A DNA stretch of 64,000 nt from Paenibacillus sp. YPG26 (GTDB taxonomy: Bacteria > Bacillota > Bacilli > Paenibacillales > Paenibacillaceae): positions 3,106,001-3,170,000 of the forward strand of contig NZ_CP084530.1 in NCBI RefSeq assembly GCF_023704175.1. The letters run 5' to 3'. The notes under the pieces are model-generated. The model searched no databases. It was not told where the DNA came from and saw only the letters and a program-made list of their open reading frames with translations. Below, one piece after another: positions 47,401 to 54,860 of this stretch. Made by a program: the position numbers and the translations under genes. The number at the start of each line of letters is the position of its first letter. Within the stretch, counting starts at the first letter, position 1.

Positions 47401-47407
47401 TTAACAT
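41435..47407 (-). CDS. Giant secreted RCC1 beta-propeller / fibronectin III protein
   Basis: A 1990-residue protein with a signal peptide (about 1-30). Two RCC1 repeat arrays follow: seven units (about 45-390, W-G-Y-N-x2-G-Q-L-G-x-G type) and fourteen (about 425-1130, ALMEDGTVKSWG type), so 21 blades, enough for three seven-bladed propellers. Next come a linker, then at least six fibronectin III modules (for example VKLTWNPVQDATGYEIEI), and a C-terminal cohesin-like beta domain (about 1870-1990, YTLMVNYDPNAMSVADL). No catalytic motif is seen, so a binding or scaffold role is likely. It is the first gene of an operon: the subtilisin-RHS toxin begins 9 bases after its stop. AAGGGAG lies about 13 bases before the ATG; a good promoter is 130 bases upstream. 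Confidence 0.9.
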   Translation of the reverse strand: MLKKIGKLFIAILLVAELIAFVLPLNKVQAAIDTTTFQQPSIVANSSYALFLTADGKVKSSGYGSSGELGLGSTTQASVPTEITGLTNVKQLAAGYNSSYALLKDGTVKSWGYNGYYGLGFGDTTNRTTPTLIPNLTNVKQIAAGQYFAAAVMNDGTVRSWGYNSYGQLGSGTTTNGTLPTKIPNLTNVSQISVGNNYMLALLNDGTVKAWGYNGNGQLGLGNTTNVSVPTPLPNLSNVRQLSAGYTHVLAVLNNGTLKSWGTNSYGELGIGTTVSSSSPVPIPSLTNISQVTAGNYFSLAVLNDGTTKSWGYNNYGQLGLGDTTNRTTPTSLTTENNVVNVSAGPNFAFFLKENNSVRAVGYNGNYQLGIADGSAKLTPVDIPGFQVMTVPLQIEAIDSANFIVSSSYSDSSYSYINGVLRAWGSNSSGQLGTGDTSDRTIPTTVVGLSGIKQLAVGDSYALALMEDGTVKGWGKNNYGQLGTGDSVNIKVPTTIQGLSGVKQLAAGASHTLALMEDGTVKSWGSNSSGQLGTGDTATGNTPTKIPSLSGVKQLAAGYYHTLALMEDGTAKSWGSNSSGQLGTGDTVNKTAPTTIPGLSGVKQLAVGSSHTLALMEDGTVKSWGYNSSGQLGTGDTVNKTAPTTIPGLSGVKQLGAGFSHTLALMEDGTVKSWGYNSSGQLGTGDTTNKTAPTTIPGLSGVKQLATGSSHALALMEDGTVKSWGYNFFGQLGMGDSLNKTSPTTILYLSGIKQLTAGSSHSLALMEDGTVKSWGSNDNGQLGTGDTVSKTVPTAISGLSGVKQLAASSSHTVALMVDGTVKSWGSNGSGQLGTGDTVSKTVPTTVPGLSGVKQLVTGSYFTLALMGDGTVKGWGDNSYGQLGTGDMTNKIIPTTIPSLSRVKQLVVGAYHTLALMEDGTVKSWGYNVHGQLGTGDLSTKTIPSTISGLSGVKQLSAGYFYTLALMADGTVRSWGYNSDGQLGTGNTMSKTVPTTISGLGGVKQLSAGFSHTMALMEDGTVKSWGFNFHGQLGAGDTTSKMMPTIIPSLSGVRQLSAGSYYTLALMEDGSLKGWGNNSSGQLGTISNRSTPTLINLNQQSIIPKLKIKGQSNAITSIKYFLDAETEPKATQNLKLSGNIDIFTFDTLNTDNLTKGIHTLRYEVSDGAQTAQAKMSFTINNAPLQNTFTTSSTTNSVTATVTSNDGGLDPDPYRITINNQTSNWNSTNTFTVNNLAPNKKYYVKFEMKDSAGNITTETRDVITLASDPVLTLSGTTPTTATFTVSDNNPANTQYQLSTGTSTVSTTGKLISGSAWITLTNKKITVNGLKSGKSYRFQIKARNQEGNETAPSVWVQVGPPAKPPTQPLNLKTSVTSNSVKLTWNPVQDATGYEIEINSDQIISNGTSLVYNPTSLDPNTIYTYRVRAVNDSVKGAWSQAVMVRTLLPAPIVPGNIIAIPTSKTVSLQWSDVIGALNYEVEWDGQLRKTSKTTEFKVGGLLPGSQHTYRVRAVNSGGISPWSQMYTIMTKSDVPSVPTELKAEAEDKKVRLNWKPVEDATFYEIEADGVVVINNSMSNATDIAGLEPGTTHQYRVRAVNEIGGGAWSDPISSTTFRLPTPTNITDNVQDTSVELTWSAVPSAIGYYIEADGQVSSVSGTTYKQTGLTAETTHIYRIRAQGGAGISGWSRLITLTTLPVKPLPPAHVNAIAGKDYVTVTWEAVPGALGYDLEIDGKVVVDNFEETTYRDILLDPFTPHTYRVRAKTDAVEGDWSKLVTLATLPDFPAAPQNIRLTSSGSIVTLAWDADPTAQGYEIEINGKIQDIGMHTSYQHRRIAKESEHKYRIRTHNAAGVGDWTGLIINNTVTAKLTKKETVDLGLTASDVTDFSRYTLMVNYDPNAMSVADLSILTGTPELTTGRITGTDIIVNSFTPGRIVFTTDKVVNPGESWTGVLNSIKFRASVSGGSSLTYTVIQKPETNFFKDPISYLKAMEF
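44130..47230 (-). repeat. RCC1-coding DNA repeats of about 150 bp
   Basis: Twenty-one units of about 50 codons lie in two blocks; units near 45300-45800 are nearly identical in DNA, which points to recent unequal exchange or gene conversion within the array. Confidence 0.85.
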
Positions 47408-47537
47408 AATTTATAGATATCTCCCTTAAAATGAATATGATCCTTATGCAACTTAGTTCCTATAACCCTTTAATAACACCCCCTCTACTTAAAGCACTAA
47501 ATACACATTAGCAGGAAGAATTACCCATGTGGAAATG

Positions 47538-47567
47538 ATCATACTCCCTCAAACCATAAACTGGCAA
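47538..47567 (-). promoter_or_regulatory. Sigma-A type promoter of the RCC1-RHS-immunity operon
   Basis: TTGCCA and TATGAT are 18 bases apart on the minus strand, giving a leader of about 120 bases. No structured leader element was recognised in the 430-base gap 47408-47839, which otherwise holds only two terminators. Confidence 0.6.
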
Positions 47568-47672
47568 TCGCTACTTTTGTCGAATTTTGTAACTATAAGT
47601 CGATGAATTTGATTTTTTCACTATTTTGTGATATATATCTTTACCATTCCAAGCTGATAGAGCTTTAGCCAA

Positions 47673-47706
47673 TAAAAAAAGCAGACTGCCTGATAGCAGT
47701 CTGCTT
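47673..47706 (-). terminator. Second terminator downstream of the TrmH-family gene
   Basis: AAGCAGACTGC and GCAGTCTGCTT form a perfect 11-bp stem with a 6-base loop, followed on the minus strand by more T. It insulates the toxin operon promoter from upstream transcription. Confidence 0.85.
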
Positions 47707-47787
47707 TGCTTTATTATGATTAATTTTCGCCCAACTAGCATTTGACTTAATTCAAACTTATCTAAAGCTAACGATACCCAAAAACCA

Positions 47788-47822
47788 AACAAAAAAGAAG
47801 CCGACAACCCATCAGCTTCTTC
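47788..47822 (-). terminator. Terminator of the TrmH-family gene
   Basis: GAAGC-TGA and TCG-GCTTC form a stem followed by six T on the minus strand, 18 bases past the stop. Confidence 0.75.
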
Positions 47823-47839
47823 CTCAAATATACCAACCT

Positions 47840-48646
47840 CTACCGACCCGCAAACTCCCGCTGCCTCAGCGCCTCGTACAGTAAGATCGAGGCCGCCATG
47901 CCCACATTCAGGGACTCCGCACCGCCCCTCATCGGAATGATCAGGGCATCGTCAAGCTCAGCTTGTACAGCCGCTGACAGGCCGCTTGCCTCGCTGCCGA
48001 ACAGCAGCCAGGTCGGCCCTCTGAAGTCATACTCGTAGCAAATACGAGCTGCCTGCAGGCTCGTTCCTGCCAAGCGGATCCCTTTCTCCTTCGCCTTAGG
48101 AAGGAGTTCCGTTAAGTCCCCTTCTACCACAGGAAGGTGAAACACCGATCCCATGGTGGACCGGAGTGTCTTCGGATTATAGATATCCGCACAACCAGGA
48201 CCCACAATCACCCCGCTAGCTCCGGCCGCATCGGCCGTACGGATAATGGTGCCCACATTGCCCGGGTCCTGCACTCCGTCAAGCACCACAACCAGACTGT
48301 TGTTCTGCTCGATCAGCGCCTCCCATGAACTGCGCTGCTTGCCGATTACGGCAAATACAGGCTGTGGCGATTTGGTGTCCGTGCATTTGGCAATAACCGC
48401 TTCAGACACTCCGACCCACTCCATAGATACTTTTCCAGCCCCGGCCTCTGCAAGCTCTGGAGGAATGCCATGATCCAGCGAATAAGCGATCACTTCAATC
48501 CCGGCATCCGCCTTAAGGGCCTCCTGCACCAGATGGATCCCTTCCACCAGGTACCGCTGCTGCCGGTCCCGATACTTCTTCTCTAATAGCTGCGCCCACT
48601 CTTTAACACGCGTATTCTGCGGCGATATAATGTCCATTGTCTTCAT
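47840..48646 (-). CDS. TrmH/SpoU family RNA 2'-O-methyltransferase (YsgA type)
   Basis: The 268-residue enzyme methylates ribose 2'-OH groups in rRNA or tRNA. An N-terminal RNA-binding domain (NTRVKEWAQLLEKKYRDRQ, FLVEG-type YLVEGIHLVQEAL) precedes a SPOUT knot domain with the three family motifs: VQDPGNVGTIIRTADAAG, LLFGSEASGLS and IPMRGGAESLNVGMAASILLYE. The N-terminal region resembles the rRNA enzymes RlmB/YsgA; target unknown. The start is the ATG at 48646; an ATG three codons later is an alternative. The Ktr gene ends 8 bases upstream, so the two are co-transcribed. Confidence 0.92.
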   Translation of the reverse strand: MKTMDIISPQNTRVKEWAQLLEKKYRDRQQRYLVEGIHLVQEALKADAGIEVIAYSLDHGIPPELAEAGAGKVSMEWVGVSEAVIAKCTDTKSPQPVFAVIGKQRSSWEALIEQNNSLVVVLDGVQDPGNVGTIIRTADAAGASGVIVGPGCADIYNPKTLRSTMGSVFHLPVVEGDLTELLPKAKEKGIRLAGTSLQAARICYEYDFRGPTWLLFGSEASGLSAAVQAELDDALIIPMRGGAESLNVGMAASILLYEALRQREFAGR

Positions 48647-48654
48647 CCTAGCTT

Positions 48655-49320
48655 CTAAATTTGGGAATAAGCAAGCTCAAGCTTGGTTAGATCGCTCTTC
48701 TCACCCACGATGACGAGAATATCGCCTTCGATTAACCGGTATACGGCATCCGGTGAAATGTTCATTTTTGTGCCGTTCTTAATCGCCATAACATTGCAAC
48801 CGAACCGGGCACGGATATTCAGCTCTTTGAGATTCTGGCCAATCATGGCCGAGTTCGCTCTAATCTCAAGAATGCTATAATCATCGGAGAGCTCAATATA
48901 ATCCAGAATATTTGGCGACGCCAAATGATGCGCGACTCGCTGGCCCATGTCCCTCTCGGGGTAGATTACTTTGTCCGCACCAATCTTTTGCAGCACCTTG
49001 CCATGGAGTTCATTCTGGGCCTTTACAACAATCACTGGTCCTCCCAGATCCTTTAGAATTAGTGTGGTTAGGATGCTGGCCTGGATATCTTCACCAATCG
49101 CAACGACAACCACATCGAAATTCCGGATCCCCAGCGCCCGAAGCGCTTCTTCCTCTGTTGAATCCGCTGACACCGCATGAGTTACAATGTGAGATACCGC
49201 CTGTATACGGTGCTCATCGGAGTCAATCGCAAGCACATCAAACCCCATATTGCTTAGTGAATTAGCTACACTATATCCAAATCGGCCCATTCCGATTACC
49301 GCAAACTGCTTCTTAGCCAC
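48655..49320 (-). CDS. Ktr/TrkA family potassium channel regulatory subunit
   Basis: The 221-residue cytoplasmic protein forms the nucleotide-binding ring that gates a Ktr potassium transporter. It has an RCK_N Rossmann domain (FAVIGMGRFG at 6-15, acidic D about residue 34 in LAIDSD) and a C-terminal RCK_C domain (about 135-221). It closely fits KtrA/KtrC of Bacillus in length and layout; no membrane partner gene lies nearby. The start is a GTG with GGTGGAG 8 bases upstream. It is followed by the RNA methyltransferase gene within 8 bases. Confidence 0.92.
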   Translation of the reverse strand: MAKKQFAVIGMGRFGYSVANSLSNMGFDVLAIDSDEHRIQAVSHIVTHAVSADSTEEEALRALGIRNFDVVVVAIGEDIQASILTTLILKDLGGPVIVVKAQNELHGKVLQKIGADKVIYPERDMGQRVAHHLASPNILDYIELSDDYSILEIRANSAMIGQNLKELNIRARFGCNVMAIKNGTKMNISPDAVYRLIEGDILVIVGEKSDLTKLELAYSQI

Positions 49321-49461
49321 GATTCCATCTCCACCTGCCCGGAATTTATAATGCAATTAGTATACCATAATCCAAAGTGAACTTGAATTTACCCAGGCCG
49401 GTTCGGGAACAGTAAGATGCGGCCCTTTTACACCATTGCTTACATCAAAGGAGGAATTCGT

Positions 49462-49695
49462 GTGGGAATCATGCTGGATCTGAGACAAGCGGTCATTCAT
49501 AAAGTTCATGGTCAGGATCCTGACGGTCTCCGGAGCATGATTGAAGGCTCTGTGGATGGCCCGGAAGCCGCGCTTCCCGGTCTTGGTGTCATGTTCGAGA
49601 TGATGTGGAAGCAGCTGGACAGAAGCAAGCAGGACGAGCTGGTTGGTCTCGTTAGTCAGCAGCTGAAGACCACCGAGCTCAGACCACTCTTGTAG
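49462..49695 (+). CDS. sspI: Small acid-soluble spore protein SspI
   Basis: The 77-residue product matches SspI: LDLRQAVIHKVHGQ at the N-terminus and the hallmark PGLGVMFEMMWKQLD in the middle. SspI is a minor spore core protein made in the forespore. I chose the GTG at 49462 with AAAGGAGG 7 bases upstream; the ATG three codons later is 16 bases from the site. The gene is alone, between the divergent Ktr gene and the convergent prfC. Confidence 0.9.
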   Translation: MGIMLDLRQAVIHKVHGQDPDGLRSMIEGSVDGPEAALPGLGVMFEMMWKQLDRSKQDELVGLVSQQLKTTELRPLL

Positions 49696-49747
49696 AATCA
49701 GGTTATTCACAAAGAGTCTTGGACCCCAGCTCCTAACACCTGCCTGT

Positions 49748-49784
49748 AAAAAATCCCTCCCCCTGCATTCACAAGGGGAGGGAT
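49748..49784 (-). terminator. Terminator of prfC, convergent with sspI
   Basis: ATCCCTCCCC and GGGGAGGGAT form a strong stem; on the minus strand six T follow. It may serve sspI on the plus strand as well. Confidence 0.88.
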
Positions 49785-49816
49785 AAATTTAGATCCTGAT
49801 GCGTTCAACCGCTCGC

Positions 49817-51400
49817 TTATGGCGCGGTCTCCAGGAACTTGGCTGTCGGATTCTTCTCCATGGCCGTTCTCATAGCATATTCATTCTCGAACAGGACCAC
49901 ATAGTTGTCTTTTTTGTCTCTTACAAGCGTAGAGTTAATTCGGAATTTGGATGGGTCGATCTGATCATCAATGATCCAGCGGGCGAACTGATAAGGAACG
50001 CGCTGCAACTGCACATCCACCCCATATTCCCCTTTCATGCGGTACTCGAACACCTCGAACTGGAGCTGTCCAACCACGCCCAGAATCGTATCATCGAAGC
50101 TGACCGTGTTAAATACCTGAATCGTACCTTCCTCTGTCAGCTGATCGATCCCCTTCTGGTACTGCTTATGCTTAAGTGCATTCTTAACAGTAACCTTGGC
50201 AAAAATCTCCGGTGAGAACGTAGGAAGCTCATCGAACACGACCTCACTGCCTTGACTGAGCGAGTCTCCAATCCGGAAGATGCCCGGATCGAACAGACCG
50301 ATAATATCCCCCGGATAGGCCTCGGATACGATGTCACGATCCTGAGCCAGGAACTGCTGAGGCTGGGATAGCTTGATTTCTTTGCCTGCCCGCACATGCT
50401 TCACCGACATTCCGCGTTCGAACTTGCCGGAGCATATCCGGAGGAAAGCGATCCGGTCACGGTGGGCCGGATTCATGTTCGCCTGAATCTTGAACACATA
50501 TCCGCTGAATTTCTCATTTGTCGGCTGGATCAGTCCTGCCGTGCTCTGACGAGGCTCCGGCTTCGGTGCCAGCTCCAGGAAGTTCTCCAGGAAGGTCTGC
50601 ACCCCGAAGTTGTTCACCGCACTGCCGAAGAAGACAGGTGTTAATTCCCCGCGTCTAACCTTCTCATAGTCAAATGGATCTCCGGCGACGTCCAGCAGTT
50701 CAATATCCTGACATAGCTGATCATGCAGGTATTCTCCCGCCATTTCCCGAATCGCAGGATCATTGTAGTCCGCTACCTTCTTGACCTCGATAGAAGAATG
50801 GTCATCTCCCTGGAAAAGCTCAACCTGGTTCTTCATCCGGTCATATACGCCGCATAGTTCCCGTCCGGAACCAATAGGCCAGTTCATAGGCACCGAGCGG
50901 ATTCCAAGCACTTCCTCAATCTCTTCCATCAGGTCGAACGGACTTCGTCCTTCGCGGTCCAGCTTGTTGATGAAGGTGAAGATCGGAATCCCCCGCTTGG
51001 CACACACCTGGAACAGCTTCACTGTCTGTGCCTCAACGCCTTTGGCCACGTCAATCAACATGACGGCACTGTCGGCAGCCGTAAGCGTACGGTAGGTGTC
51101 TTCACTGAAATCCTGGTGACCTGGCGTATCCAATATATTAATGCGATGTCCCTGATAATCGAACTGCATAACCGAGGAGGTTACGGAGATTCCCCGCTGC
51201 TTCTCAATCTCCATCCAGTCGCTCGTTGCGTGTTTGCTTGCTTTACGGGCCTTAACGGACCCAGCTGCCCGAATCGCTCCCCCGAACAGGAGAAGCTTCT
51301 CCGTTAATGTTGTCTTCCCGGCATCCGGGTGGGAAATAATCGCAAACGTTCTACGTTTGTCTACTTCCTGCTGCAGCACTTCTGACAATGCTTTGCTCAT
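49817..51400 (-). CDS. prfC: Peptide chain release factor 3
   Basis: The 527-residue GTPase speeds recycling of RF1/RF2 after termination. G1 is HPDAGKTT (about 24-31), G3 is DTPGHQDF, and G4 is NKLD, followed by domains II and III of RF3. The region DWMEIEKQRGISVTSS is the typical switch I. The ATG has AAGGGA about 12 bases upstream. Monocistronic with a strong terminator. Confidence 0.96.
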   Translation of the reverse strand: MSKALSEVLQQEVDKRRTFAIISHPDAGKTTLTEKLLLFGGAIRAAGSVKARKASKHATSDWMEIEKQRGISVTSSVMQFDYQGHRINILDTPGHQDFSEDTYRTLTAADSAVMLIDVAKGVEAQTVKLFQVCAKRGIPIFTFINKLDREGRSPFDLMEEIEEVLGIRSVPMNWPIGSGRELCGVYDRMKNQVELFQGDDHSSIEVKKVADYNDPAIREMAGEYLHDQLCQDIELLDVAGDPFDYEKVRRGELTPVFFGSAVNNFGVQTFLENFLELAPKPEPRQSTAGLIQPTNEKFSGYVFKIQANMNPAHRDRIAFLRICSGKFERGMSVKHVRAGKEIKLSQPQQFLAQDRDIVSEAYPGDIIGLFDPGIFRIGDSLSQGSEVVFDELPTFSPEIFAKVTVKNALKHKQYQKGIDQLTEEGTIQVFNTVSFDDTILGVVGQLQFEVFEYRMKGEYGVDVQLQRVPYQFARWIIDDQIDPSKFRINSTLVRDKKDNYVVLFENEYAMRTAMEKNPTAKFLETAP

Positions 51401-51474
51401 TTCTCACGTATCCCTTCGTTCCACAAGTCATGTTCTATATTGTAACATATTTTATCCGCCTGTACGCAAATCAT

Positions 51475-51497
51475 CCTCATGTATAGCATACATGAGG
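51475..51497. repeat. Perfect 10-bp inverted repeat between zwf and prfC
   Basis: CCTCATGTAT and ATACATGAGG flank AGC. It lies in the 159-base gap between zwf and prfC. No T run follows, so it may be an operator or a weak terminator; nothing else is evident in the gap. Confidence 0.5.
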
Positions 51498-51559
51498 ACA
51501 AGCTGCTTGGTTCTCTTTAGTTATAAATTAAAGGAATCTTCTCAAGCTTCCTTGTAACG

Positions 51560-53113
51560 TTACCCCTGGTTCTTAATCCAGATCACATTGTCTTCATCCT
51601 GCCCATTAACCGGCCACCAATGGAAGCCGTCCTTGGCCAGTAGCTCATGCGCTTCCTGCGGTCCCCATGAACCAGCGGGATAATGCTTGATATCTCCCGG
51701 GTTCTGCTTCCAGGCCTGAGCAATACGGTCTACGAAAGCCCAAGCGGTAGCCACTTCATCCCAACGTGTAAAGTAGGTGGAGTCGCCCTCGGCCGCATCG
51801 TGAATCAGGCGCTCATAAGCCTCAGGTGAGTTGATTCCCACTTGACAGCTTTGGCAGAATTCCATAGCCAGTGGTTCGATTTGTGATTCGGTACCCGGTT
51901 TCTTGGCATTGATTTTGATATAGATGCCTTCCATAGGGTTAACCCGAATTACAAGCAGGTTCGGCTCGAGGGTATGCTTTTGACCCAGATACACGTTGGT
52001 AGGCATATTCTTGAATTCAACTACAACCTCAGTCGTCTTCACAGGGAGGCGTTTGCCTGTACGGATGTAGAACGGCACTCCCGCCCACCGGAAGTTGTCC
52101 ACCATTACTTTTGCAGAGAAGTATGTCTCGGTATTGGAACTCGGATCAACCTTGTCCTCGTCACGATAGGCCGGGAGCTTCGTATTGCCTCTCTCCCCTT
52201 GTGTGTACTGCGCACGTACCACATTCTCCTCAACTTCCGCCGCGGACTCGTATGGACGAAGGGAACGAAGCACCTTCACCTTCTCATCCCGGATATCCTC
52301 AGGAAGCAGACGGCTTGGCGGCTCCATCGCGATCATGGTCAGCATCTGCAGCATATGGTTCTGACCCATATCACGCAGGGCACCCGCATGGTCGTAATAG
52401 CCTCCACGCTCTTCCACACCAACAGTCTCACTCAGTGTAATCTGAACGTTAGCGATATGCTTATTGTTCCAAAGCGGCTCGAAGAACGCATTCCCGAAGC
52501 GGATCACTTCGATATTCTGAACCATTTCCTTGCCTAGGTAGTGGTCAATACGGTAGATCTCTTCTTCCTTGAATACGTGACTAAGCTCTTCATTCAGCTT
52601 CTGCGCGGACAAGAGGTCGTAGCCGAACGGCTTCTCGATAACCAGACGATGCCAACCCGCGCTGTCCAGCATGCCGCCCTTCTGCAGATTCACGGATACG
52701 CTGCCGAACAACTCTGGAGCAAGCGCCAAGTAGAACAACCGGTTGCCCGGGATCCCATAACGCTTCTCCAAGCTTACAGTTTGCTCCTGCAACTCACGAT
52801 ACCCATCGATATTGTTAATGTCCAGGGACTTATATTCGAAATGCTCAGCGAATCTATTCCAGTGCGCAGTGTCAAGCACCTTATACCGGCAGAACTCCTG
52901 AATCGAGTTGTACAGGTCATCGTGGAATTCTTCCTTCGAGCGTGGTCTGCGCGCAACACCAATGACCGCGAAATCTTCAGCCAGCTTGCCTTCACGATAC
53001 AAAGAATAGATTGCGGGGAACAGCTTGCGCCGTGCCAGGTCACCAGTTGCTCCAAAAATAAAAAATACAGCTCCAGGGGTCTTCAGTGCATTTAAATTTT
53101 GTTGTTCAGCCAT
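51560..53113 (-). CDS. zwf: Glucose-6-phosphate 1-dehydrogenase
   Basis: The 517-residue enzyme makes NADPH in the first step of the pentose phosphate pathway. The NADP site is FIFGATGDLARRK (about 18-30), EKPFG (160-164) is the conserved substrate block, and RIDHYLGKE (188-196) holds catalytic His191. GAGGAG lies a few bases before the ATG. It stands alone. Confidence 0.97.
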   Translation of the reverse strand: MAEQQNLNALKTPGAVFFIFGATGDLARRKLFPAIYSLYREGKLAEDFAVIGVARRPRSKEEFHDDLYNSIQEFCRYKVLDTAHWNRFAEHFEYKSLDINNIDGYRELQEQTVSLEKRYGIPGNRLFYLALAPELFGSVSVNLQKGGMLDSAGWHRLVIEKPFGYDLLSAQKLNEELSHVFKEEEIYRIDHYLGKEMVQNIEVIRFGNAFFEPLWNNKHIANVQITLSETVGVEERGGYYDHAGALRDMGQNHMLQMLTMIAMEPPSRLLPEDIRDEKVKVLRSLRPYESAAEVEENVVRAQYTQGERGNTKLPAYRDEDKVDPSSNTETYFSAKVMVDNFRWAGVPFYIRTGKRLPVKTTEVVVEFKNMPTNVYLGQKHTLEPNLLVIRVNPMEGIYIKINAKKPGTESQIEPLAMEFCQSCQVGINSPEAYERLIHDAAEGDSTYFTRWDEVATAWAFVDRIAQAWKQNPGDIKHYPAGSWGPQEAHELLAKDGFHWWPVNGQDEDNVIWIKNQG

Positions 53114-53288
53114 GGCTCCTCATTTCTTTCTATGTAGAATAGTTGTATATTTATGCATGCAGCATAATTCTTTCAGGCAAATATTTCATTTGTGTTGATT
53201 AATTTTAGCATATTCGATACGAGGATGCTATCCACAACTATGGTGATCAGATAACTATTACTTACCTACTCGATAAAAAGATATTATA

Positions 53289-54080
53289 TTAATATTCAAC
53301 AGTTAGAATGGGGGATCCAATCGATAATTCTTTTGCCCCGGTCCCCGAGTTCAAATGAACCGCCATCTGCAGTCCGAGCTTGGCATTTCCGCTCTGTACA
53401 GTCACCCCAAAGCCGGGGACCTCGTATGACTCCGATGCCGTGTACTCATCCTGGAAGCCCTCCACCCGGCGAAGCTCGAAGAATGCTCCGGCCTGGGCTT
53501 CAACTTGGCTCAGCAGCTTCGCTACATTTCGATCTGTACTGCGCGGTGTCCCAATCCCGTTCCCCTCCAGAGAGCCTTGGACAGCCACACTCCACTGGAT
53601 ATTCACGCCAAGTCTGCTAAGTTCGCGTCCGACCTCGGACTGAGCCAGCTTCAGCTCCCTCCTGTCTCCCTGGCTGCTCCCGTCCAGCTGCGCCACTACA
53701 TACAAGCCCTCTTCCCTACCGGTTACAGAGAACTTGACCGGAACCCGTCCGACTTGTCCTGCAGCGCGATAGACCAGATGATTCTGCACCTTCACAGCTG
53801 ACGGCTTCACAAGTCCGAGTTCTGACGCAATCAGACCAGCTCCTTCCTCTGCTACATAGGCAGTATTCCAATCCCCCTGCCATTTGATGACCGTGTCCAG
53901 ACGCTCACGGCTAACAGAGCTGCCGACCGACAGAACAGCATCCAGCTGCTTCTCCGCATTACCTATATAATCCGTGTTATTGCTTGAAACATCATTTCCG
54001 TAATCAAATCCCAGAACTCCCACCATAAGTGCAATAAAAATAACGATAATTCCCCGCCCTTTAGTCATGCCTGATAACAT
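53289..54080 (-). CDS. ywmB: YwmB family secreted/membrane-anchored protein
   Basis: The 263-residue protein has an N-terminal membrane segment (GIIVIFIALMVGVLGF) and an extracytoplasmic domain matching the YwmB (DUF1779, TATA-box-binding-like fold) family. Its function is unknown; relatives lie near cell-wall and sporulation genes. The start is uncertain: the ATG at 54080 has AGGAG only about 3 bases away, while an ATG four codons later lies 15 bases from it. It is followed by no close gene; the lia operon ends upstream behind a terminator. Confidence 0.78.
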   Translation of the reverse strand: MLSGMTKGRGIIVIFIALMVGVLGFDYGNDVSSNNTDYIGNAEKQLDAVLSVGSSVSRERLDTVIKWQGDWNTAYVAEEGAGLIASELGLVKPSAVKVQNHLVYRAAGQVGRVPVKFSVTGREEGLYVVAQLDGSSQGDRRELKLAQSEVGRELSRLGVNIQWSVAVQGSLEGNGIGTPRSTDRNVAKLLSQVEAQAGAFFELRRVEGFQDEYTASESYEVPGFGVTVQSGNAKLGLQMAVHLNSGTGAKELSIGSPILTVEY

Positions 54081-54154
54081 CCTCTCCTGACGAATCTATC
54101 AATCTATGAATCAGGATGTCCTTGCCCTGAGCGGTTTATACTTCTATTTGGTCA

Positions 54155-54183
54155 TAAAAAAACCCGGGGACCTCCGTCCCCGG
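54155..54183 (-). terminator. Terminator of the lia operon
   Basis: CCGGGGA and TCCCCGG form a stem with a 6-base loop; seven T follow on the minus strand. It is 18 bases past the liaR stop. Confidence 0.9.
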
Positions 54184-54200
54184 ATTGCTGCTGCCTGCTC

Positions 54201-54860
54201 TTACTCAGCCAGCCCGTTCTTATAGGCATAGATCGCCGCCTGTGTGCGGTCCTCCACATGCAATTTAGCCAAAATGTTGGTCACGTGAAATTTCACGGTC
54301 TTGACGCCAATGATCAATTCATCGGCAATATCCTGGTTGGATTTGCCTTGTGCCACTAACCTTAGCACATCCATCTCCCGCTCGGTCAGATCTTCATGAG
54401 CTGCCGCTTCCGCCTTAGGCTGACGGAACCGATTCATCATCTTGGAGGCTACCTGAGACTCCAGTACCGATTGGCCTCTGGCTGCTGCCCGAATGGCCTC
54501 GGCCACCTCGGAGGCTCTGGAAGTCTTGAGCAGATAACTGAAGGCTCCTGCTTCAATGACCGGGTACATTTTCTCGTCATCTAGATAACTAGTCAGCACA
54601 ATTACCTTGCAGTCCGGGTACAGCTTGAGAAGCTGACGCGTAGTCTCGATTCCGTCCATGCCTTCCATTACCAGATCCATCAACACCACATTGGGCTTGT
54701 ATTCCTGGGCCAGACGAATGCCTTCCTGCCCGCTGCTGGCCTCACCAACCACTTCAATGCCATCCTCGGTTCCAAGGACAGCGGCTAGACCAATGCGCAC
54801 CATCTCATGATCATCGACCAGCAGTACTTTAATGGGAATCTCCGTCTCCATCGTTCTCAT
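54201..54860 (-). CDS. liaR: LiaR-type response regulator (NarL/FixJ family)
   Basis: The 219-residue regulator has a receiver domain with phosphoacceptor Asp62 (VVLMDLVMEG), acidic pocket DDHEM, Thr/Lys at VLTSY and LLKTS, then a LuxR-type DNA-binding domain (LTEREMDVLRLVAQGKSN). It would activate the lia promoter when LiaS is derepressed by envelope stress. The start is the ATG at 54860 (GGAAGG 8 bases upstream), giving an overlap of about 30 bases with liaS; an ATG three codons later is an alternative. Confidence 0.93.
   Translation of the reverse strand: MRTMETEIPIKVLLVDDHEMVRIGLAAVLGTEDGIEVVGEASSGQEGIRLAQEYKPNVVLMDLVMEGMDGIETTRQLLKLYPDCKVIVLTSYLDDEKMYPVIEAGAFSYLLKTSRASEVAEAIRAAARGQSVLESQVASKMMNRFRQPKAEAAAHEDLTEREMDVLRLVAQGKSNQDIADELIIGVKTVKFHVTNILAKLHVEDRTQAAIYAYKNGLAE

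Noticed and set aside
47571..47807. 78-codon minus-strand frame between the toxin operon and trmH-family gene
   Set aside because: It runs through two terminators and has no binding site.
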